DNA of 64,000 nucleotides, taken from contig NZ_BHGK01000001.1 in NCBI RefSeq assembly GCF_003574295.1, positions 62,001 to 126,000 of the forward strand. The letters run 5' to 3'. Source of the stretch: Mediterraneibacter butyricigenes (GTDB lineage Bacteria > Bacillota > Clostridia > Lachnospirales > Lachnospiraceae). Below, in pieces: positions 45,646 to 53,666 of this stretch. The stretch's first letter is position 1; each line of letters opens with the position of its first letter. The translations under genes and the position numbers were made by a program. The notes under the pieces were generated by a model. That model was not told where the DNA came from and made no database searches. It saw only the letters and a list, made by a program, of their open reading frames with translations.

Positions 45646-46188
45646 TTATTCCTCTGTTTTCTCTATATAAATATTTCCTATTCTGTTTGTGTGGCGTGAG
45701 CTACCTTTGTATAATAGAAGCACCAACTTTTCTAACCAACGCTTTTTTCCAATCCTTTTTTCATCCGAAAGCCGAATAAAATCCACCAAAATGTTAGAAA
45801 TCCCCGCACAATTTGCTCCATAAATATCTGTGAACACTTGATCTCCAATGCAAACAACCTGTTCGGTGCTGACTCCAAGAATCGTCAAAGCCTTCTGATA
45901 TCCCTGAATGTCAGGCTTATTCGCATCCGAAATGTATGGGCTATCTATATTTTTGAGAAAACATAAAATCCTCTCTTCTGTATTATCTGACAATATGATG
46001 GTTTTCAGACCGATTCCATGTATTGTATGAAAAAGCGCGTCTATTTCTGGTGTTGAATCATCCCCGTGATGAACCAATGTATTGTCCAGATCAAATATAA
46101 TTCCACGATATCCTTTTTGATATAGCTTTTGATAATCAATATTGAATACACTTGGCACATGTATGTCTGGATAGTAATTACGAAACAT
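45646..46188 (-). CDS. YqeG family HAD IIIA-type phosphatase
   Basis: 180 residues. HAD motif I IFDLDNTLV at about residue 30, motif II IILSDNTEER, and motif III/IV in ANKPDIQGYQKA and VVCIGDQVFTDIYGAN. No cap domain, as expected for subclass IIIA. B. subtilis YqeG is near yqeH-yqeK; here the gene is separate, beside VanW. SD GGAGGG about 6 bases from the ATG. Substrate unknown. Confidence 0.88.
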   Translation of the reverse strand: MFRNYYPDIHVPSVFNIDYQKLYQKGYRGIIFDLDNTLVHHGDDSTPEIDALFHTIHGIGLKTIILSDNTEERILCFLKNIDSPYISDANKPDIQGYQKALTILGVSTEQVVCIGDQVFTDIYGANCAGISNILVDFIRLSDEKRIGKKRWLEKLVLLLYKGSSRHTNRIGNIYIEKTEE

Positions 46189-46270
46189 TTTCCCTCCATG
46201 TAATCTGATACTAAATACAATATCAGAGTTTATTTTCTAAATTGCTTTACACTTTTTCAAAACCAAAATG

Positions 46271-46574
46271 TTATCTAAGAGAACAATTGGGAAAAGTAAT
46301 ACGCATAACCCATATAGGAAATTTCCCATCATATGTATCATTATGATGTTTTGCAAAAACTTCTTTATCTCCATATTTCCGAATGGCCTCTTTATAATCC
46401 ATCTCAAATTTGTGAAATCTATCTGCGTTTTCAAAAGATTCTTCATCATAATACCCCAATGGCCCAAATGTTTTTGCATGATAATAACCAATATACGTAC
46501 GCATAGAAACCTTTGGTTTCTAATATTTCTATCTGTTCTTCAATTGATTTAAAAGGCTTTACATTTTGTATCAT
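46271..46574 (-). pseudogene. Abi_2 (AbiD/AbiF-like) family gene, deleted and frameshifted
   Basis: An ATG at 46574 with GGAG 9 bases upstream begins QNVKPFKSIEEQIEILETKG, the typical Abi_2 N-terminus. Near 46510 the frame breaks; in the other frame, from an ATG at 46504, YIGYYHAKTFGPLGYYDEESFEN, then NADRFHKFEMDYKEAIRK and FAKHHNDTYDGKFPIWV continue the family pattern. After FPIWV the sequence departs (MRITFPNCSLR) and stops, whereas Abi_2 proteins continue for another 150 or more residues. So the middle and end have been lost. Abi_2 proteins are HEPN-like RNases in abortive phage defence. The upstream promoter and hairpin RNA remain. Confidence 0.75.
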
Positions 46575-46586
46575 AAAAATTCTCCA

Positions 46587-46648
46587 GAAAACAAAAGTCC
46601 CACCGTGTTACGCATGTAGCAAGCTACCTAGGCTCAGTGGGATCTATT
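46587..46648 (-). ncRNA. candidate structured RNA upstream of the Abi_2 remnant
   Basis: A transcript is predicted from the promoter at 46655-46683. It opens into an outer stem GTGGGA (46637-46642) with TCCCAC (46598-46603) and encloses an inner hairpin GTAGC (46616-46620), loop AA, GCTAC (46623-46627), then ends in CTTTTGTTTTC, a terminator-like U-run. It lies directly before the Abi gene SD. Type III-like toxin-antitoxin RNAs with AbiF proteins have this layout of promoter, RNA, terminator, gene. Not compared with any RNA family. Confidence 0.5.
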
Positions 46649-46654
46649 ACTTAT

Positions 46655-46683
46655 AATATACCCTGTACAAGATGATCTGTCAA
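46655..46683 (-). promoter_or_regulatory. sigma-A promoter before the candidate RNA
   Basis: Minus strand: -35 TTGACA (46678-46683), 17-base spacer, -10 TATATT (46655-46660), directly after the recG stop codon. Strong consensus for a gene that has otherwise decayed. Confidence 0.8.
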
Positions 46684-46689
46684 CAAAAT

Positions 46690-48753
46690 TTACAACGTCT
46701 TCTCTATTTCACATTCCCGGATATAGTTTTGCACCCGCTCAAACAGTGCTTTCTCTTCCGCCTCTCCGTTTTCCTCTCTTTTCAGGATCTCGCTTGCCGC
46801 CTGACTGGCCTGTTTTAACAGTTCTGCGTCCTGGTAAACATCTCCCAATTTAAAATCCATCAGACCGCTCTGACGGATTCCGAAGACATCCCCGGGTCCG
46901 CGCATTTTCAGGTCTTCCCCTGCAATATAGAATCCATCATTGGAGGATTCCAGAATTTTCAGCCTTTTTTTCGTCTCTTTGGATTTGGAGCCACTCATGA
47001 AAATACAGTAGGACTGATGTTTTCCTCTTCCCACTCGTCCACGCAACTGGTGAAGCTGAGCCAGACCGAACCGTTCTGCATTCTCGATCATCATCACCGT
47101 AGAATTCGGCACATCGATTCCGACCTCAATGACCGTAGTCGATACCAGCACATCGATCTCATGAGCCGCAAATTTCTCCATAATCTCTTCTTTTTGCGCC
47201 GGTTTCATTTTCCCGTGAAGATATTCGACCCGGATTCCGGAGGCCAGCTCTTCTTTCAGCTTTTTGGCGTAATCGGTTACATTTTCAGCTTCCAGCCCTT
47301 CACTTTCTTCTACCATCGGACAGATTACATAGCACTGCCGTCCCTCAGCGATCTGTTTTTCCATAAACCGGTAAGCAGTCTGCCGATAACTTGTATCTAC
47401 CACACAGTTTTTGATGGGTTTTCGGTTGGATGGCAACTCGTCAATCACTGAAATATCGAGATCTCCATACAAAATCAACGCCAACGTTCTGGGAATGGGG
47501 GTCGCACTCATCACCAGAATATGAGGTGACTTGCCTTTGGAAGCAAAACACTCCCTCTGTCGGACTCCGAATCGATGCTGTTCATCTGTGATAACCAGCG
47601 CCAGATCCGCATATTCCACCTTTTCCTGAATCAGTGCATGGGTTCCGATCACCAGGTTCGCCTCACCGGTACAGATTGCTTCATAGGCGATTCGTTTTTC
47701 TTTCGCCGTCATGGATCCAGTCAGCAATATTGGGGAAATACTGTCTCCCAGTCCATATTTTTCTACCATTTCCGTCACCGATTCATAATGCTGTCTTGCC
47801 AGAACCTCCGTGGGTGCCATCATAGCTCCCTGGTATCCGTTCAGACAGGCGGTAAACAGAGACAATAACGCCACGATTGTTTTTCCGGAACCTACATCTC
47901 CCTGTACCAGTCGGGACATCACCGTATGTTTCTGAAAATCCTCCTGAATCTGAACCCAAACTTTTTTCTGAGCGTTGGTCAGATCATAGGGTAATGCTTC
48001 TTCAAATCGGTGCACTGCCTCCGGGACTTCCATCCGGTACTGATTATTTGCCCGTTCTTTCTGATCTTTCATTTTACGAAGTGCCAGCGTAAAGATCAGA
48101 AATTCCTCAAACACCAGTCTCTTTCTTGCCAGAAAGAACTCTTCCCGGTCTTTTGGAAAATGGATTCCGCGGATCGCAGCGCCATAGTCTTCCAGTCCGA
48201 ATTCTGTTTTCAGTTCTTTTGACAGAATATCCTGCGCAAGCGGCAAATCCTCCAGTGCCTGATGCATGGTTTTGGTCATCAGATTATTGGTCAGTCCTGC
48301 TGTCAGCGGATACACCGGTTGCAGGGTATTTAACTTCTTCTGATAAGATTCTGCCGGAACAAACAATTCAGGATGCTCCATCACCAGTTGATTCTGTTTT
48401 CGGATAATTTTCCCGCGCACTGTAATTCTCCCGCCGGATTTTAAGGTGTTACGAAGGAAAGTCATCCGATACCAGACGATCCGAAGGGTTCCTGTCAAAT
48501 CTTTAAGATAGGCGGTCGTCACCTGCATTCTGGGACTCCCGCCTACCTGTACTTTTCCGTATAATAGTCCGGTTACTGCCGCAGTCATGCCTTCTTCCAG
48601 TTCTGACACCGCAACCGGCTCTTCATAAATATCGTAACCTCTCGGAAAATACCGGATCAGATCTCCAACGGTACGGATATTCAGTTTCTGAAACATCCGC
48701 TCCGTCTTCTCTCCGATTCCTTTGATTTCCCGGATTCCGGTATATTCATTCAT
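46690..48753 (-). CDS. recG: ATP-dependent DNA helicase RecG
   Basis: 687 residues. N-terminal OB-fold wedge domain (about 60-150), then superfamily-2 helicase with Walker A VQGDVGSGKTIVALL near residue 285, DEQHRFGVRQR (DEQH), SATPIPRT and the motif VI RGRVGRG. Rewinds stalled replication forks and branch-migrates Holliday junctions. SD GGAG overlaps the end of fakA (4-base gap). Last gene of the asp23-fakA-recG set. Confidence 0.97.
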   Translation of the reverse strand: MNEYTGIREIKGIGEKTERMFQKLNIRTVGDLIRYFPRGYDIYEEPVAVSELEEGMTAAVTGLLYGKVQVGGSPRMQVTTAYLKDLTGTLRIVWYRMTFLRNTLKSGGRITVRGKIIRKQNQLVMEHPELFVPAESYQKKLNTLQPVYPLTAGLTNNLMTKTMHQALEDLPLAQDILSKELKTEFGLEDYGAAIRGIHFPKDREEFFLARKRLVFEEFLIFTLALRKMKDQKERANNQYRMEVPEAVHRFEEALPYDLTNAQKKVWVQIQEDFQKHTVMSRLVQGDVGSGKTIVALLSLFTACLNGYQGAMMAPTEVLARQHYESVTEMVEKYGLGDSISPILLTGSMTAKEKRIAYEAICTGEANLVIGTHALIQEKVEYADLALVITDEQHRFGVRQRECFASKGKSPHILVMSATPIPRTLALILYGDLDISVIDELPSNRKPIKNCVVDTSYRQTAYRFMEKQIAEGRQCYVICPMVEESEGLEAENVTDYAKKLKEELASGIRVEYLHGKMKPAQKEEIMEKFAAHEIDVLVSTTVIEVGIDVPNSTVMMIENAERFGLAQLHQLRGRVGRGKHQSYCIFMSGSKSKETKKRLKILESSNDGFYIAGEDLKMRGPGDVFGIRQSGLMDFKLGDVYQDAELLKQASQAASEILKREENGEAEEKALFERVQNYIRECEIEKTL

Positions 48754-48757
48754 AAAA

Positions 48758-50419
48758 TTACTCCACAGACATTACATAATAATAGATCGGCTGTCCGCCC
48801 AAATGCAAGTCAATGTCGATCTCCGGATAGAGAGCTTCTACCTCTTCTGCCAGTTTGGAAGCATCCTCTTCCTGAACGTCTTCTCCATAATACAGGCTGA
48901 TCAGGCTTGTGTCTTCATCCACCAGCGTCTGCAGCATCTCCAGGGATACTTTTTCTACAGATTCTCCGACTGCAACAATTCCCTGATCTGCGATTCCCAT
49001 GATATCGCCTTCATGGATCTCCTTGTCATCGATGTGGGTATCTCTTACCGCATAGGTCACCTGTCCGGTCTTTACATTCTGGATCTCTTCACACATCATC
49101 TCTTCGTTTGCCTTCGCATCCTGATCCGGCATAAAGTTAATGATCGCAGTCACGCCCTGAGGAACTGTCTTGGTCGGGATCACGATAATCTCCTTATCCT
49201 CGGTCAGATCCTTTGCCTGATTTGCTGCAAGGATAATGTTTTTATTATTTGGCAAAATAAAAATGGTATCAGCCGCAACCTGATCGATTGCCTGAAGCAT
49301 ATCATCGGTACTCGGATTCATGGTCTGTCCGCCTTCGATAATATAATCGGCACCCAGTTCACGGAAGATCTCGTTCATTCCCTCTCCGATTGAGACAGTA
49401 ATGAATCCCATCGGTTTGCGTTCTTCCTGTTTCTTTGCCTCTGCCTGCTGTGCAGCCAGTTTCTCCGCATCCTTGATCAGCTTCTCCTGATGCTCTTCTC
49501 TCATGTTATCGATCTTCATTCTGGAAAGCTGTCCGTAAGTCAACGCTTTCTGGATTGCAAGACCCGGATCGTTGGTGTGTACATGGATCTTTACAATATC
49601 ATCATCTGCCACGCATACGATAGAATCTCCGATGGATTCCAGATAAGCTTTGAATTTCTGCTCATCCTGCTCGTCAAATTTCTTGTCCAGCATGATGATA
49701 AATTCTGTACAATATCCGAATTTGATATCAGCCTGCGCCTGCTCGCCGACTCTTGTCATCTTGGTTCCGGCACTTGCTGCAATCGCACTGTAATCGACTT
49801 CTTTGCCCTGGTAAGCATCATAAGCACCACGCAGAACTTCCATCAGACCCTGTCCGCCTGAGTCCACAACTCCTGCTTCTTTTAAAACCGGAAGCATCTC
49901 CGGGGTCTGCTCCAGAACAGCCTGTCCGTGCTTTAAAACTTCCGGAATAAATACATCCAGATCTTCGGTCGTCTCAGCCAGTTCTTCGGCTTTTTCTGCC
50001 ATGCCTCTTGCCACGGTCAGGATCGTTCCCTCTTTTGGCTTCATAACCGCCTTATAAGCGGTCTCCTTTGCGCGAACCGTAGCCTTTGCAAGCGTTGCCA
50101 CATCAATCTCATCAAAGTCACGGATTCCCTTTGTAAATCCACGCAAGAGCTGAGAAAGGATAACTCCGGAGTTACCTCTCGCGCCACGTAAGGATCCGGA
50201 AGAAATAGCTTTTGCCAGAGTCTTCATATCTGTCTGCTCTAACGCACTGACTTCCTTTGCCGCAGACATGATAGTCAACGTCATATTGGTTCCTGTATCC
50301 CCGTCCGGTACCGGAAATACATTCAGTTCATTAATCATTTCTTTGTTCGCATCAAGATTTGCTGCGCCTGCAAGAAACATCTTTTTCAACATTTCTGCAT
50401 TTATCGTATTTGTTGCCAC
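48758..50419 (-). CDS. fakA: DAK2/FakA-like fatty acid kinase subunit
   Basis: 553 residues. Nucleotide/Mg site motifs FPVPDGDTGTNMTLT and SLRGARGNSGVILSQLLRG of the DAK2 domain are at the N-terminus, followed by the FakA middle domain and a YloV C-terminal phosphatase-like region. It phosphorylates fatty acids presented by a FakB/DegV protein. A GTG at 50419 behind AAGGAGG is the likely start; a TTG seven codons earlier lies inside the SD. Follows asp23 by 13 bases, the typical B. subtilis yloU-yloV order. Confidence 0.93.
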   Translation of the reverse strand: MATNTINAEMLKKMFLAGAANLDANKEMINELNVFPVPDGDTGTNMTLTIMSAAKEVSALEQTDMKTLAKAISSGSLRGARGNSGVILSQLLRGFTKGIRDFDEIDVATLAKATVRAKETAYKAVMKPKEGTILTVARGMAEKAEELAETTEDLDVFIPEVLKHGQAVLEQTPEMLPVLKEAGVVDSGGQGLMEVLRGAYDAYQGKEVDYSAIAASAGTKMTRVGEQAQADIKFGYCTEFIIMLDKKFDEQDEQKFKAYLESIGDSIVCVADDDIVKIHVHTNDPGLAIQKALTYGQLSRMKIDNMREEHQEKLIKDAEKLAAQQAEAKKQEERKPMGFITVSIGEGMNEIFRELGADYIIEGGQTMNPSTDDMLQAIDQVAADTIFILPNNKNIILAANQAKDLTEDKEIIVIPTKTVPQGVTAIINFMPDQDAKANEEMMCEEIQNVKTGQVTYAVRDTHIDDKEIHEGDIMGIADQGIVAVGESVEKVSLEMLQTLVDEDTSLISLYYGEDVQEEDASKLAEEVEALYPEIDIDLHLGGQPIYYYVMSVE

Positions 50420-50432
50420 AACTGGTTCCTCC

Positions 50433-50795
50433 TTAATCAATGACTCTTACGCCTTCCACGTAAATGTTGATCTTCTCAACTTTCATGCCTGTAAATTCTT
50501 CCACTTTATATTTTACATTACTCATAAGATTATCCGTTACAGACAAAATGTTTACGCCGTAAGACACGATCACATGGAAATCCAGTTTGATCGTATTTTC
50601 TTCTGTAACCTCCACCTGAATTCCGTGAGTCAGGCGTTCCTTTTTCAACAGATGGACCAGACCATCCTTCATATTAACGGCAGCCATTCCAACAATACCA
50701 AAACACTCTACAGCCATAGAGCCGGCATATTTTGCAATCACTTCCGGATGGATCGTAATAATTCCCATATCTGTGCTCATACAACCCTTCATCAT
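50433..50795 (-). CDS. Asp23/Gls24 family envelope stress protein (YloU-like)
   Basis: 120 residues with the Asp23 core: GIITIHPEVIAKYAGSMAVECFGIVGM and the C-terminal VNILSVTDNLMSNVKYKVEEFTGMKVEKINIYVEGV. Cytoplasmic protein at the membrane linked to cell-wall homeostasis. ATG at 50795 is 5 bases after GGAGG; a TTG upstream lies in the SD itself. Has its own promoter, and leads the asp23-fakA-recG transcript. Confidence 0.92.
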   Translation of the reverse strand: MMKGCMSTDMGIITIHPEVIAKYAGSMAVECFGIVGMAAVNMKDGLVHLLKKERLTHGIQVEVTEENTIKLDFHVIVSYGVNILSVTDNLMSNVKYKVEEFTGMKVEKINIYVEGVRVID

Positions 50796-50842
50796 ATATT
50801 CCTCCAATCTTTTCTATGGATTAATCGCAGATTAACAAGTGT

Positions 50843-50871
50843 ATTATAACCTCTTTTCCTATATTTGACAA
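50843..50871 (-). promoter_or_regulatory. sigma-A promoter of asp23-fakA-recG
   Basis: Minus strand: -35 TTGTCA (50866-50871), 17-base spacer, -10 TATAAT (50843-50848). A perfect TTAATC/GATTAA repeat (50821-50835) sits just downstream, perhaps an operator. Divergent from rpmB. Confidence 0.75.
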
Positions 50872-50922
50872 GGACAGCACATCATTTTTAGCAATGCAAT
50901 GAAATTATTTCGTCAGAAACAC

Positions 50923-50951
50923 TTGCAAACTGTATAACTTTCTGATAGAAT
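50923..50951 (+). promoter_or_regulatory. sigma-A promoter of rpmB
   Basis: Plus strand: -35 TTGCAA (50923-50928), 17-base spacer, -10 TAGAAT (50946-50951). Confidence 0.7.
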
Positions 50952-50957
50952 ATCAGT

Positions 50958-50990
50958 GTTGTGAGCCTATAAGTAGGCTATTTCAGATTG
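50958..50990 (+). promoter_or_regulatory. rpmB leader hairpin
   Basis: AGCCTA (50964-50969), tetraloop TAAG, TAGGCT (50974-50979): a perfect hairpin in the short 5' untranslated region before the SD. May protect or regulate rpmB mRNA; not tested against known L28 leaders. Confidence 0.45.
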
Positions 50991-51005
50991 TTAGGAGGTG
51001 CAGTG

Positions 51006-51191
51006 ATGGCTAAATGTGCTATTTGCGAAAAGAGTGTTCACTTCGGCAATAACGTGAGCCACTCTCATAGAAAATCACCAAAAATGTGGAGATCTAACGT
51101 AAAGTCCGTACGTGTTAAAACAGAAGGCGGATCCAAAAAGATGTATGTATGTACTTCTTGCCTGAAGTCCGGACGTGTAGAACGTGCATAA
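51006..51191 (+). CDS. rpmB: 50S ribosomal protein L28
   Basis: 61 residues, zinc-binding (C+) paralogue: Cys4/Cys7 in MAKCAICEK and Cys49/Cys52 in YVCTSC. Body GNNVSHSHRKSPKMWRSNV is standard. ATG at 51006 with AGGAGGTG upstream. Stands alone on the plus strand between a promoter and a bidirectional terminator. Confidence 0.97.
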   Translation: MAKCAICEKSVHFGNNVSHSHRKSPKMWRSNVKSVRVKTEGGSKKMYVCTSCLKSGRVERA

Positions 51192-51205
51192 TCAGAGACT
51201 GACAT

Positions 51206-51241
51206 AAAAAAATCCGAAATCTTATGGTTTCGGATTTTTTT
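51206..51241. terminator. bidirectional terminator between rpmB and the 45-residue membrane protein gene
   Basis: 14-base arms, A-run plus TCCGAAA (51206-51219) against TTTCGGA plus T-run (51228-51241), loop of 8. Works for rpmB on the plus strand and for the convergent small gene on the minus strand. Confidence 0.9.
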
Positions 51242-51276
51242 AATGCTCAAATGTGGATTATAGGATAAATCATTCT

Positions 51277-51414
51277 CTAACAGCAAAACAGATGATATCC
51301 CAGAAAAAGAAATAACAGGATCAGAAAAATCTCCAGCGCGACATAAGGCAGGATCAGTACAAGAATCATGCCAAACGCTATACAGAACAATGCAAATCCT
51401 ATTACTCTTTTCAT
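51277..51414 (-). CDS. 45-residue membrane protein
   Basis: Small gene of 45 codons reading MKRVIGFALFCIAFGMILVL and on to a Cys-Cys end. Two hydrophobic helices (about 5-22 and 26-42) with ILPYVALE turn between. A basic N-terminus points to cytoplasmic start and a hairpin topology. Small proteins with this kind of opening are common in Clostridia; role unknown. A GGAAAGGCGG stretch precedes the ATG by about 9 bases. It ends just before the bidirectional terminator of rpmB. Confidence 0.7.
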   Translation of the reverse strand: MKRVIGFALFCIAFGMILVLILPYVALEIFLILLFLFLGYHLFCC

Positions 51415-51575
51415 CGATCACATCCGCCTTTCCTATGCTATACAGCTTTCATCGCAATTCCTGCTCACTTATTTCTCCTGCTTTTATCATATGAAAAGAG
51501 TTAATCAAATGTGAAGGATTTTCATTTCTTTTCCGTTTTATTCTTCCTGTGAGAAATCAACGTCACTTTCTCTTC

Positions 51576-51959
51576 TTATTCTTTATCCAGAAGATCCATC
51601 ACATCTTCTTCTGTTACATTCTCTTCCTTTTTATCTGTAAAACGATTCACCAGTTCCGGAACCATATCCAGGATCTTTGTCATGGTGTCCTGATTTTTGA
51701 TATTGACCAGACGGGTCATGCCATCCCGTATTACCAGAACTGCACTTGGAGTCATCTTTCCTCCGATACCGCCGGCACCCTTGTCTTTCTTATCTCCGGA
51801 AAAAGAACCGGCACCGATTGCAAAGGAAACGTCCACCAACGGAAGAATGATCGTATCATCAATATGGATTGCTTCTCCGATCACTGTTTTGGATGAAACA
51901 ACTCCATCCATCCCTTTAAATAATGCTTCAACTGTTGTTTTAAAATTATTCTCTGCCAT
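51576..51959 (-). CDS. gerW: GerW family sporulation protein (YtfJ)
   Basis: 127 residues. Reads VEALFKGMDGVVSSKTVIGEAIHIDDTIILPLVDVSFAIGAGSFSG, the GerW core; glycine-rich middle GDKKDKGAGGIGGKMTPSAVLV follows. In Bacillus it supports germination with specific nutrients. It lies next to the DUF2953 gene, as ytfJ-ytfI do in Bacillus. SD GGAGG. Confidence 0.93.
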   Translation of the reverse strand: MAENNFKTTVEALFKGMDGVVSSKTVIGEAIHIDDTIILPLVDVSFAIGAGSFSGDKKDKGAGGIGGKMTPSAVLVIRDGMTRLVNIKNQDTMTKILDMVPELVNRFTDKKEENVTEEDVMDLLDKE

Positions 51960-52047
51960 TTTTTATCCTCCAGCTCTTTTTTATCGGTCCATTCAGGAAT
52001 ACCGCCACTGATCTCATTTTATTGCTCATTGTTTATTGTGATGGGAG

Positions 52048-53292
52048 TTATCTCGCATCTAATATATTTTTTACATCCCTATAAGTTCTTCTGACACTCT
52101 TATTTAAAAGTAAGCCAAGCCCCGATCTCACAAAATAACTGACTCTTATCTTGCCTTTGACAGAAGCTCTTCCCACGATACACGTCTGTTCAAATTCCGG
52201 ACAGATCTCAAACGCTTCTCCGTACCATGGATACAGAACAGATAATGCTGCCAACACCTTTCCGGTATAATAAGGATCCTCAAATCCATATCTGACTCTT
52301 CCATTTAGTCTGCCCGGTTTTAAGGAAATCAACAGTTTTTTCAGACTCTTCAGTGCCTTGGAAAATGCCCGTTTGTGATCCTCATTTATCAGAAATGCTT
52401 CTGCCCACTCTTTCCGATCAGATATTTGCTCTATTGTATCACAGATTTTACGGAATGTATATTTGATCTTCTTCCAGATTCCGGAAATCCGTTTCCAAAT
52501 TTGTTTTCCTTTTTCTGTTTTTTCCGAAGTCTTTTTATCTGAAGATTTTTCTTTCTTATCCTTCCTGTTCTTTTTCTCTGGCTTCCTTTTCTTCTCTGCT
52601 AAACGTGAGTCTTTCTCTTTTTTCGTCGATTTTCTGTCTTCTTCAACCCCGGTGTCCGAAATTCGTTTTACCAGTTTCGAACGCTTTACCGATTCAGCCT
52701 GTGTCTTCGATTCCGTTTCGGATTCTGAAGTTTTCGCGGTTTCAGACTCTGCGATTTTCTCCGTTTCAGTTTCTTTGTTATTTCTGTCACTTATGCTTTC
52801 CGCATCTTTCGGCTGCGCAGAATTTTCCATTATCGTTCGTTCTTCTGTCTGCTCGGAATCAGTCTGCTCTTCCAGGTCTTCTGACACGTTTTCCGTATCA
52901 GACAGCACGGATTTTTCTGACACATCCCGCGTTTCTTCCAATTCTGCAAGCATTTCCAGATCCGTCTTTTCCGGATTCTCCACTTCTACAGTCTCATTCT
53001 TTACCGACTTATCATCTACAGTACTGTTTCCGAGTTTCTTCCATAAGATCCTCAGCTCATAGTGCAGCTTTCCGTTCTTGTATTGGAATCTCCCCCGAAT
53101 CAGACGAAAGAACCAGGTCACCGTACCCCTGGCTCTGATGGACGAAACGGAATTCTTCACTCCCACTTCTCCCTCGTAACGAACCGGCACAAACAAGACG
53201 GTCAACACGGCTAAAAGCAGAATACCCAGAATGACCAGGAGCAGTATTCCAATGATTTTTAATAATGTAAAAAGAATATGTAGTATCATCAT
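52048..53292 (-). CDS. DUF2953 protein with a long charged linker (YtfI-like)
   Basis: 414 residues. N-terminal hydrophobic helix (ILHILFTLLKIIGILLLVILGILLLAVLTVLFVPV condensed) followed by the RYEGEVGVKN region and, near 340-400, the DUF2953 core (GRLNGRVRYGFEDPYYTGKVLAALSVLYPWYG). Between about residues 95 and 265 runs a low-complexity stretch, first acidic with SE/TE repeats and then basic lysine-rich. SD absent from view at the ATG-ATG start. Neighbour of gerW; YtfI/YtfJ are paired in sporulating Firmicutes. 88-base gap to gerW. Confidence 0.85.
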   Translation of the reverse strand: MMILHILFTLLKIIGILLLVILGILLLAVLTVLFVPVRYEGEVGVKNSVSSIRARGTVTWFFRLIRGRFQYKNGKLHYELRILWKKLGNSTVDDKSVKNETVEVENPEKTDLEMLAELEETRDVSEKSVLSDTENVSEDLEEQTDSEQTEERTIMENSAQPKDAESISDRNNKETETEKIAESETAKTSESETESKTQAESVKRSKLVKRISDTGVEEDRKSTKKEKDSRLAEKKRKPEKKNRKDKKEKSSDKKTSEKTEKGKQIWKRISGIWKKIKYTFRKICDTIEQISDRKEWAEAFLINEDHKRAFSKALKSLKKLLISLKPGRLNGRVRYGFEDPYYTGKVLAALSVLYPWYGEAFEICPEFEQTCIVGRASVKGKIRVSYFVRSGLGLLLNKSVRRTYRDVKNILDAR

Positions 53293-53295
53293 AAA

Positions 53296-53634
53296 CTATC
53301 GCTTTCCCGCTTTATAAGCGTCCTGCTCCTGTGTGATATATTCCCTTATCTTCGCATCTTTCGTTTTCTGATACACATCATCCGTAATCCCTTCTATCAG
53401 CTCCAGCGCTTCCTCATAGCCGGAAGCCACGCCTACCACAAAGAGATCCTCCGGATGAAAGATCTTCTGCTGCAGCAAAAGTGTGGAGAAAAATTCCAGT
53501 TCATTTTGTCTGCCCTGAGCCAGAGTGATCAGATAGATCCCCGGTTGAATCTTATTCTGTTTTAATTTCCGTATGATCTTCGCCTTTTTATTGACCAGCG
53601 ATTCACTGAAATAGGTCTGATAATAAAATTCCAT
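53296..53634 (-). CDS. conserved protein of unknown function
   Basis: 112 residues, soluble, mixed alpha/beta by appearance. Features: basic KKAKIIRKLKQNK early, then GIYLITLAQGRQNELEFFSTLLLQQK, a hydrophobic FVVGVASGYEEALELI and an acidic helix. SD GGAG 8 bases before ATG. Lies 3 bases before the DUF2953 gene and 32 after the PBP gene, so it is part of the same transcript. Not recognised. Confidence 0.75.
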   Translation of the reverse strand: MEFYYQTYFSESLVNKKAKIIRKLKQNKIQPGIYLITLAQGRQNELEFFSTLLLQQKIFHPEDLFVVGVASGYEEALELIEGITDDVYQKTKDAKIREYITQEQDAYKAGKR

Positions 53635-53666
53635 CTGTATTCTCCGTTCAGGACTTTTCTCGATTC

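Noticed and set aside
46237-46491. 84-codon minus-strand frame over the Abi remnant
   Set aside because: Different frame from the Abi-like reading, no recognisable domain or start signal.
51065-51421. 118-codon minus-strand frame across rpmB
   Set aside because: Crosses the rpmB gene and its bidirectional terminator; the 45-residue frame inside it is a better gene.
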